From positions 395,797-459,796 of the forward strand of contig JAHBVE010000002.1 in the NCBI GenBank assembly GCA_019637675.1: a DNA stretch of 64,000 nucleotides, in the 5' to 3' direction. This DNA comes from Anaerolineales bacterium (GTDB taxonomy: Bacteria; Chloroflexota; Anaerolineae; Anaerolineales; UBA11579). Made by a program: the position numbers and the translations under genes. Shown piece after piece: positions 59,901 to 64,000 of the stretch (position 1 is the first letter of the stretch; every line of letters begins with the position of its first letter). The notes beneath the pieces were generated by a model. The model was given only the letters and a program-made list of their open reading frames with translations, had not been told where the DNA came from and made no database searches.

Positions 59901-60322
59901 TAGCCGAGGCGGATGGACTGCTCGGTCTGCACGGCGGCGAAGCGCAGGACGCGCTCTTTGCAGCGCAGGACGAACTGATCGAGCCCGTAGGCCTCGATGT
60001 CTCGTTTGCTGGCGAACTTGAGCTCTTTCTCGACCTCAACCTCGACCCACAGACCCTGGCAGTCAAAGCCCTGCTGGTAGCGCAGCTGGCGGCCCTGCAT
60101 GGCGTAGTAGCGGTTGTAGAGGTCTTTGTAGGTGCGGCCCCAGCCGTGATGGACGCCCATGGGGTTGTTGGCGGTGATGGGGCCATCGATGAAGCTCCAC
60201 GGTTTGGCGCCGGCGCGCAGGGTGCGCAGCTTGGCCAGCGAGCGATCCTGCTGCCAGAAAGCAAGGGTGTCGTGCTCCTGAGCGATGAAATCTACTTTGT
60301 TGGGTACTTCTCGAAAAGCCAT
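56906..60322 (-). CDS. ileS: isoleucyl-tRNA synthetase
   Basis: An 1138-residue class I synthetase. The HIGH motif is HHGWG (residue about 59), the CP1 editing domain contains LLAWTTTPWTLTSN, the KMSKS loop is HKSKGNSIEF, and a C-terminal tRNA-binding region of more than 300 residues follows. Size and long C terminus fit the eukaryote-like IleRS group rather than the zinc-finger bacterial one, which is often linked to mupirocin tolerance; this is inference. An isoleucine T-box precedes it, and an octamer-type repeat lies within the coding region at 57948-57980. Confidence 0.95.
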   Translation of the reverse strand: MAFREVPNKVDFIAQEHDTLAFWQQDRSLAKLRTLRAGAKPWSFIDGPITANNPMGVHHGWGRTYKDLYNRYYAMQGRQLRYQQGFDCQGLWVEVEVEKELKFASKRDIEAYGLDQFVLRCKERVLRFAAVQTEQSIRLGYWMEWDDPNQLRWLADQLAADPQAEIAYAGPAGGAAGTVEQVVGHLGLPELGGSYFTFSDENNYMIWAFLKKCWEKGWLYRGADSMPWCPRCATGISQHEIESDGYKEVTHKSITLRLPLRGRQNEYLLAWTTTPWTLTSNVAAAVGPELDYVKVKQGDDIYYLSKGTLAMLKGEHEVLAELKGREMEGWAYDGPFDDLPAANEPGGHLELRDLVKGVTQSAKEAHRVILWDEVGEAEGTGIVHIAPGAGAEDYQLGRQNKLPIIVPIDDEARIVEGFGPLTGMTTAEVPDTVAQLLEQKGLLYKYEPYTHRYPTCWRCKTELVWRVVDEWFISMGETYDKPREELTAEEKANSLRYQIMDVVDQIRWVPEFGHAREMDWLRNMHDWMISKKRYWGLALPIWVCDSCKQHTVVGSEDELAQRAVAGYDTFAGHTPHRPYIDAVKVKCEHCADGHMTRIPDVGNPWLDAGIVSMSTLRYRSEPEYWQQWFPADWISESFPGQFRNWFYSLLAMGTVMAETAPFKNLFSYSTLLDESGEAMHKSKGNSIEFNEAANKMGVDVMRWMYCAQKPENNLLFGYNKADDVRRRFLIPLWNIYSFFVTYARLDGWAPSFAGFDPNHPEGATPLSENPLDKWILARLNQAVDQSTNRLNNWDAFGVTLAVESLIDDLSNWYVRRSRRRFWRSEQDGDKQAAYATLWHVLVKLIRTIAPMTPFVVEEMYQNLVAAHTDAAYSSVHMTLYPQADAAAIDETLINEMGLARQVASLGLSARGAANLKVRQPLAAALVHSSSGIDRLTDYLIEIVKDELNVKTIEFVQQSGQLVSYSLQPNNAKLGPRFGADFPKLRAALNALDAAAVAAKVAAGEPVQLTLDGNEIELAADEVLVNSQPAEGLAVAAEKGVTVGLDTALTPELRAEGTARELVRRIQDMRKKADFNIEDRIRTYYTAEGDLAAVLAQWAETIKSETLSLELTAGPAPAGAFSEEHKVDGAAVTLAVEKA
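57948..57980. repeat. octamer repeat stretch inside ileS
   Basis: On the plus strand GTTTAGTCG, GTTGGTCG, ATTGGTCG run in tandem, in frame with ileS (coding VDQSTNRLNN). The same units build the array at 60343-60402 in the ileS leader. Confidence 0.4.
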
Positions 60323-60614
60323 AGTTCTCCTATTGATGCATCGACTACTCAGTTAGTCTGTTAGTCGGTTGTTGCTAGTCGACTGGTCGGCTAGTCGATC
60401 TCGGCTACAAGTTGTAGTTGAGTGGGTGGGGGTGGCCTCGATACAACTTGACAAGATGCCCTCACCCAGCACGAATGCCCTCACTCGGCACACTTCGTTT
60501 GTGCCACAACTGGATTGTTAATGTGCAGGCTGGCGGCAGAACTTGCCAGCGGGCTGCACAGCTTGCCATACTTCGCCTATTGAGGGCGAAACTGGGCGGG
60601 AAATCAAGCAACTT
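60323..60614 (-). other. leader segment between T-box terminator and ileS
   Basis: There is no gene here. In transcription order: a strong stem with GTGCAG and GCTGGC arms (60524-60560), a GGCACA/TGTGCC hairpin (60487-60505), an 18-nt direct repeat (GATGCCCTCACCCAGCAC type, 60455-60492) and the octamer array at 60343-60402. It is unusually long for the tail of a T-box leader. Confidence 0.5.
60343..60402. repeat. TAGTCG-type octamer array in ileS leader
   Basis: On the plus strand units GTTAGTCT, GTTAGTCG, GTTGTT, GCTAGTCG, ACTGGTCG, GCTAGTCG follow each other directly, 20 bases upstream of the ileS start. Confidence 0.65.
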
Positions 60615-60885
60615 AAACAAAAAGCTCCCGTCCACAATGCTTGGGACGAGAGCGAACTCCCGCGGTACCACCCAGCTTCCCCCGCACACTTGCGAAGGCT
60701 ACTTAGTCGTCTTGGTAACGGGGTACGAGCCCGGCGCACTTAGTAGCTGATAGCGGTCAGCTATCAGCGTTCAGCTTGCATGCAACAGAGGGATTTTCGG
60801 CCAGCCAGACCACCTGGCTCACACCGGCCCAGGCTCGCTTGAGGTTTGGTTGTTGGCGTACTCGTCTCTAGCGCTGATTATGCCA
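60615..60885 (-). promoter_or_regulatory. T-box riboswitch (isoleucine specifier) of ileS
   Basis: Complete T-box anatomy on the minus strand. Stem I has GACGAGTACG (AGTA motif) and the distal consensus AGCGAGCCTGGG...GGTGTGAGCC. A candidate specifier ATC (complement of 60792-60794) lies in GAAAATCCC. The antiterminator element GGGTGGTACCGCGGG (60660-60674) can pair with CGTCCC. The alternative terminator stem is 60624-60633/60644-60653 with a T-run to 60615. Uncharged tRNA-Ile would stabilise the antiterminator and allow ileS-msrB expression. A CATAAT box lies just upstream. Confidence 0.93.
60742..60783 (-). repeat. AGCTGAT-type heptad hairpin inside the T-box leader
   Basis: Units AGCTGAA, CGCTGAT, AGCTGAC and the inverted CTATCAGC form a short hairpin between stem I and the antiterminator. 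The same units occur at 62122-62240. Confidence 0.5.
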
Positions 60886-61098
60886 TAGACTGGGCGGCGG
60901 AGGAGGAGCTGCGTAGCTCCTGGGCGAAATGGCGACGAAGTACTGGGAGGCGCACAGCGGTAGATCGTAGGAGGCCAACTGGCGAGCGCGTCCTGTTGCA
61001 CCTCTCAGTTTTGTTTTTTTTGTTCGGCGTCAGGCACAAGTTGAGCATTCGGAACGTTGTTCGGAGTACTTATTCACTTTACTCCAAGGAGGACGGAC
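60886..61098. other. non-coding region upstream of ileS leader
   Basis: Holds the presumed T-box promoter and an AGGAGCT/AGCTCCT hairpin (60903-60920) with no T-run. No credible gene; the open frame across 60846-61106 lacks a start signal and family resemblance. Confidence 0.5.
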
Positions 61099-61257
61099 AT
61101 GGCTGATGACGAAAAGCACCAGAGCGATTTGCCTCAGGATGAGGACGACAACCGCGGCGCCACCGAGGATCACGGCGGCAACGCCCACCCGGAGACGGAT
61201 CCCAGCCGCAAGGTGCCAGACGAAGCTGACGAGGACGCAGACGAGCGCCCGAACTAA
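61099..61257 (+). CDS. small acidic hydrophilic protein, unknown
   Basis: A 52-residue protein made almost entirely of Asp, Glu, Asn, Pro, Lys and Arg (MADDEKHQSDLPQDEDDNRG at the start), with no hydrophobic segment; it is expected to be disordered. A perfect AAGGAGG lies 7 nt before the ATG and a terminator follows, so the gene is well supported despite its size. I do not recognise a family. Confidence 0.7.
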   Translation: MADDEKHQSDLPQDEDDNRGATEDHGGNAHPETDPSRKVPDEADEDADERPN

Positions 61258-61291
61258 CATCATTGCGCCATAGGCGCAATGACGGCAAACC

Positions 61292-61320
61292 AAAACCGCC
61301 CTGCTTCGCAGGGCGGTTTT
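61292..61320 (+). terminator. terminator of small acidic protein gene
   Basis: The stem AAAACCGCCCTG/CAGGGCGGTTTT with CTTCG loop. A second short hairpin (CATTGCGCC/GGCGCAATG) precedes it. Confidence 0.9.
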
Positions 61321-61389
61321 GCACGGTGCAGTGTATAGATTGCTGTACTATTTCCCAAACCACACACAGCCGCTAGAAACGAGGCAAAT

Positions 61390-61608
61390 ATGAGATGCTC
61401 GAGTTGCGATCAGGCTGAGATGCAAGAGGGAACAACAACCGTGGCGTTCGAACACAAGGGCGCCAGCTATGCCTTCAATAAGGTGCCGGCTATGCTCTGC
61501 CCGAGTTGCGGCGCCTCATCCGTGGACGAGAAGATCAACGACCAGCTCATGCTGCGGGCTGAAATGTTGCGGGAAAGCGCCGCCAAGGTCTATATCCGCG
61601 AATATTAG
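61390..61608 (+). CDS. YgiT-type zinc finger protein
   Basis: A 72-residue protein with CSSC near the N terminus and CPSCG (about 37-41), the two-knuckle zinc ribbon of the MqsA N-terminal domain family (YgiT-type). VPAMLCPSCGASSVDEKIND is the family core. The C-terminal helix-turn-helix of true MqsA is absent. Such proteins usually accompany a small toxin or DUF4258-like partner, but none is found on either side, so this is an orphan. No Shine-Dalgarno is evident. Confidence 0.82.
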   Translation: MRCSSCDQAEMQEGTTTVAFEHKGASYAFNKVPAMLCPSCGASSVDEKINDQLMLRAEMLRESAAKVYIREY

Positions 61609-61647
61609 CTTAGGCTAGAAGATTGTTTCGGCAGCATGCCTAAAATG

Positions 61648-61677
61648 AAAAGCCGCCCCATTGCTGGGGCGGCTTTT
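61648..61677. terminator. bidirectional terminator, YgiT-type / cold-shock gene
   Basis: The stem AAAAGCCGCCCCA/TGGGGCGGCTTTT lies between convergent genes, followed by a long T-run. Confidence 0.9.
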
Positions 61678-61704
61678 TTTGTTTTGCCTAGGTAAGCTAG
61701 TTGA

Positions 61705-61917
61705 CTAGCCTACGACGACGACGTCCTGAGCCTGGGGGCCCTTCTGGCCCTGGGTCACGGTGAATTCCACCTTCTGACCCTCTTCCAGGTTACGGAAGCC
61801 TTCGCCGCTGATGGCGCTGAAGTGGACGAAGACGTCCGGGCCACCCTCACGGGTGATGAAACCGAAGCCCTTGGTGCCATTGAACCACTTCACGGTGCCT
61901 TGAATGCGTTCTGCCAT
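61705..61917 (-). CDS. cold-shock domain protein
   Basis: A 70-residue OB-fold RNA/ssDNA chaperone of the CspA family: [16 protein letters not shown] (RNP1 KGFGFI) and DVFVHFSAI (RNP2), ending in [10 protein letters not shown]. It is full-length. An AAGGAG lies about 14 nt before the ATG, rather far, and the 5' leader is about 70 nt or longer. Such leaders often act as thermosensors in the family; this is not demonstrated here. Confidence 0.95.
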   Translation of the reverse strand: MAERIQGTVKWFNGTKGFGFITREGGPDVFVHFSAISGEGFRNLEEGQKVEFTVTQGQKGPQAQDVVVVG

Positions 61918-62121
61918 TGCGATCTATTAACTCCTTTCTTGCAGAGTTAGGTAGAGCGTTCTTACGCCATGGCGGCGCGACAGACCGGAACTCAGCATAG
62001 CCGAATTCACACCTGTACATTCAAGGACAGTTGTAATGACTGTGGGGGAAAAACCTTGAAAAACCACTACTAACCTACAGCCGAAAATATATCACGAAAT
62101 TTGTTAGATGTATATATGAAA

Positions 62122-62240
62122 ATCAGCTATCAGCCATAAGCTATAAGCCAAAGGCAAAGGGGGCAAAACCAGGGGCATTGCTCCACACCCAATTGGATAA
62201 AGCTATCCGCTTAAAGCTTACGGCTTACAGCTTATAGCTG
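62122..62240. repeat. inverted array of AGCTAT-type heptads
   Basis: Left arm CAGCTAT, CAGCCAT, AAGCTAT, AAGCCAA (62122-62154). Right arm (62200-62240) reads, on the minus strand, CAGCTAT, AAGCTGT, AAGCCGT, AAGCTTT, AAGC. The arms can pair. The right arm ends a few bases before the -10 box of the next gene. Confidence 0.7.
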
Positions 62241-62245
62241 CCCTG

Positions 62246-62251
62246 TATAAT
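62246..62251 (+). promoter_or_regulatory. -10 box of leaderless SH3-lipoprotein transcript
   Basis: TATAAT, 6 nt before the ATG at 62258. Confidence 0.55.
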
Positions 62252-62257
62252 GTGGCT

Positions 62258-63043
62258 ATGCGCAGAACCCTCTTATCGATTTCCTTGCTGATCCTGGCCA
62301 GCCTGGCCGCCGGTTGCGCGGCCCTGGCGCCCGCCCCCACCGAGACCCCGACGCCGACTGCCAGCCAGACGGCTACCCTGACGGCGACGGCCACGGCAAC
62401 CGCCAGCCGCACGCCCACGGCGACGATCACCCTGACGCCCAGCATCACCCCTACCCCAAGCCCCACCCTGCCGCCGACGCCCAGTTTCACCTGGGGCACG
62501 GTGAATGTGGATATGGCCAGTTGCCGCTTCGGCCCGGGCGGCGGCTACCTGCTGGCGACGACGATATACAGGGGCAACACCGTGGAAGTGCTCGGCCACA
62601 TGGAGCGCAACGAGAATTGGTGGCTGGTCAACCTGGTGGAGTTCCGCCCGGCGCGCAAATGCTGGGTGAGCCAGGAGCTGATCACGCTGGGCGTGGAGCC
62701 CAGGCTGGTCTATCCGCTGGATAACCCGCACGCGGTGCTGCCGTGGACCACACAGCCCTACGAGCCGCTCAAGGGCGTGCGGGCCACCCGCAGCGGCAAC
62801 ATTGTGACCGTGAGCTGGGAGCCGTTCGAGTACCTGCCGGGCGATGATTCCTTGCAGAACAAGTACTTAGTCGAATCGTGGGTGTGCCAGAACGGCGAGT
62901 TCGTGTTCCGGGCCTACGGCACCAACAACACCTTCATCGAGATCCATGATGAGAAGGGCAACTGCAGCGAGGCTTCGTACGCGCGGGCCTTCGGCTCAGA
63001 TAAGCACGGATACACGGGCTGGGTGGGAGTACCTTGGCCCTAA
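62258..63043 (+). CDS. SH3-like domain lipoprotein
   Basis: A 261-residue exported protein. Signal peptide with lipobox LAAGC, a Thr/Pro/Ala-rich linker of about 50 residues (TATATATASRTPTATITLTP type) common in this lineage, a bacterial SH3-like domain (DMASCRFGPGGGYLLATTIY, NENWWLVNLVE, CWVSQELITL), and a C-terminal fibronectin-like segment (VTVSWEPFEYLPGD, SWVCQNGEFVFRAYGTNN). It probably anchors to cell-surface material. It is preceded by a heptad array and a -10 box. Confidence 0.78.
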   Translation: MRRTLLSISLLILASLAAGCAALAPAPTETPTPTASQTATLTATATATASRTPTATITLTPSITPTPSPTLPPTPSFTWGTVNVDMASCRFGPGGGYLLATTIYRGNTVEVLGHMERNENWWLVNLVEFRPARKCWVSQELITLGVEPRLVYPLDNPHAVLPWTTQPYEPLKGVRATRSGNIVTVSWEPFEYLPGDDSLQNKYLVESWVCQNGEFVFRAYGTNNTFIEIHDEKGNCSEASYARAFGSDKHGYTGWVGVPWP

Positions 63044-63045
63044 AT

Positions 63046-63161
63046 CAAGTGAGCAGTAAACAGTAGATCAGTAATCAGGAAAATAAAAAGAGCAGGGAAA
63101 CCCTGCTCTTTTTTGTTATTCGATCTACCTGCTCACAGATCACTGTTCACTATTCACTTGC
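63046..63161. repeat. inverted heptad array around a terminator, second site
   Basis: Left arm (63046-63079): AGTGAGC, AGTAAAC, AGTAGATC, AGTAATC, AGG. Right arm (63119-63161), minus strand: AGTGAAT, AGTGAAC, AGTGATC, TGTGAGC, AGG. The terminator at 63085-63114 lies in the middle; same architecture as 34242-34404. Confidence 0.75.
63085..63114. terminator. bidirectional terminator, SH3 lipoprotein / CPBP
   Basis: The stem AAAAAGAGCAGGG/CCCTGCTCTTTTT with AAA loop lies between convergent genes. Confidence 0.9.
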
Positions 63162-63164
63162 CCT

Positions 63165-63995
63165 TTACAACCCGTATCGGGAAAATGCAAATAAGTGCAG
63201 CAGGATCAGCAGCCACAGGTTGCCGGTCTTACGCCAGAAGTAGCCGGCGAGCACGCCGTTGGTGGTGACGAGTACCAGCGCACCAGCCAGCGGCATCGGG
63301 TAGCGGTTGCCGAACAGGTACAACGGCAGGAAGGCGGCGCTATACATCAGCGCTTGCACGAGCACCGCCCAGCGGCCCGGCAGGTACGCGGCCAGGCGCG
63401 GCTGCAAATAGACCCGGAAGAATACCTCCTCGAGGATGGCGGCCAGGACGGCCACGACAACCACGTTGCCTATGGTAGTGAAGGCCGGGGCCACCAGGTT
63501 GACGACGTTCTCGCTGGGCAGCTCGCTGGCGGGTAGCACGGCGCCCAGGGCGCGGCTGAGGCCATAGGCCAGCAAGATCACCACGGCCAGCACGCCGATC
63601 TCGCTGGGTTTCGGGAGGCGCAGGCCCCAGGCTTTGGGGCCGTAGCCAGCCGAAACCATGGCGATCACGGGCAGCAGCATGGCGCCGGCGAGCCAGGGCC
63701 AGGCGAGCCCGAAGGTGTAATGGGCGCGGGCGCCGACCATGATCAACACGTAGCCGAGCAGCGCCATCAGCAGCTCGCGGCGCGGGCCTTTAAGGCGCTC
63801 TTTGGGGGCGTCTTTCCAGGGGAGGTACTGGCGGGCGACCGCGAAGGTGGCGGCCAGGATGATGGCTTCGGCCAGGAAGTTGCGCGTAGCAAAACCAGGG
63901 CCAACGACGATCAGGGCGATCCCGAAGCCGATCGCCAACAGGATGCCGATGACGACACTGGTGTCGTAGTTATTAAAGAAACCTGGTTCTTTCAT
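63165..63995 (-). CDS. CPBP family intramembrane metalloprotease
   Basis: A 276-residue protein with about eight helices of the CaaX-protease/bacteriocin-processing (ABI) family. Motif 1 EEVFFR is present in ILEEVFFRVYLQPRLAAYLP, and the C-terminal helix LLILLHLFAF supplies a His. The usual second His motif is less clear. The family includes Rce1-like proteases and bacteriocin self-immunity proteins; the substrate is unknown. The ATG lies 5 bases from the window edge, so the upstream context is missing. Confidence 0.85.
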   Translation of the reverse strand: MKEPGFFNNYDTSVVIGILLAIGFGIALIVVGPGFATRNFLAEAIILAATFAVARQYLPWKDAPKERLKGPRRELLMALLGYVLIMVGARAHYTFGLAWPWLAGAMLLPVIAMVSAGYGPKAWGLRLPKPSEIGVLAVVILLAYGLSRALGAVLPASELPSENVVNLVAPAFTTIGNVVVVAVLAAILEEVFFRVYLQPRLAAYLPGRWAVLVQALMYSAAFLPLYLFGNRYPMPLAGALVLVTTNGVLAGYFWRKTGNLWLLILLHLFAFSRYGL

Positions 63996-64000
63996 GCACG

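Larger units (their letters stand above)
61918..62257. other. 340-base divergent intergenic region
   Basis: Contains the cold-shock gene leader, a weak promoter for it (TATGCT at 61994-61999, TTGAAT at 62019-62024 on the minus strand, 19-bp spacer), an AT-rich stretch (62080-62120), and the heptad array at 62122-62240. No gene is supported. Confidence 0.5.

Noticed and set aside
60846..61106. Possible 86-residue protein upstream of the ileS leader
   Set aside because: No Shine-Dalgarno, no -10 at the right distance, odd composition, and it runs through the T-box start and the next gene's ribosome site.

Overview
This 64 kb window is a gene-dense, GC-rich bacterial chromosome segment with no rRNA, prophage, insertion sequence or CRISPR array. 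Several features together suggest a Chloroflexota bacterium of the Anaerolineae type: many Thr/Pro-rich lipoproteins with lipoboxes, DivIC/FtsB-like and LytR-CpsA-Psr genes, a T-box in front of ileS, a DUF951 protein, archaeal-type split glutamate synthase genes, and many genes with a -10 hexamer directly before the start codon and no Shine-Dalgarno. The lineage is inferred from gene content, not from a search.

Layout. 1-7.4 kb: end of a 5'-3' exonuclease gene, a small membrane protein, pth-mfd, a YceI-like protein, an SDR dehydrogenase, a duplicated hairpin repeat and a DUF4287/DUF5655 protein. 7.4-14.2 kb (minus): hyuA-hyuB, a fused DppB-DppC permease and gluconokinase. 14.2-19 kb: initiator tRNA, DivIC-like, LCP protein, a kinase-like sensor lacking its phospho-accepting His, tRNA-Leu and a small membrane protein. 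19.4-25.3 kb (minus): a three-gene split glutamate synthase operon behind a leader of about 460 nt with strong hairpins and a terminator just before the first gene. 25.3-28.3 kb: HD-GYP-like protein and MurJ. 28.4-34.3 kb (plus): tag, an ABC-2 exporter, a frameshifted luciferase-like gene, ogt and rpiB. 34.4-45 kb: S41 protease, serA, M32 carboxypeptidase, a receiver protein overlapping an isocitrate/isopropylmalate dehydrogenase homologue, a lipoprotein, M50 protease, DUF951, rsmI and phosphoglucose/phosphomannose isomerase. 45-54 kb: thiolase, methyltransferase, GT2, EamA transporter, DapA-family lyase, lipoprotein, LacI regulator, FAD oxidoreductase and a polytopic glycosyltransferase. 54-64 kb: DEAD-box helicase, sulfotransferase, T-box-ileS-msrB, small proteins, cold-shock protein, SH3-like lipoprotein and CPBP protease.

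Most genes are housekeeping: translation (ileS, pth, rsmI, two tRNAs), DNA repair (mfd, tag, ogt, exonuclease), cell envelope (murJ, LCP, DivIC) and central metabolism. The less ordinary material is mainly non-coding or architectural. It includes the glutamate synthase leader RNA and its divergent second FMN-fold subunit. It also includes a family of degenerate 7-9 nt repeats that form inverted arrays between genes, often around a terminator, and that may reach into the ileS leader and coding sequence. Other items are the fused permease, the His-less sensor kinase, and at least eleven probable leaderless transcripts.
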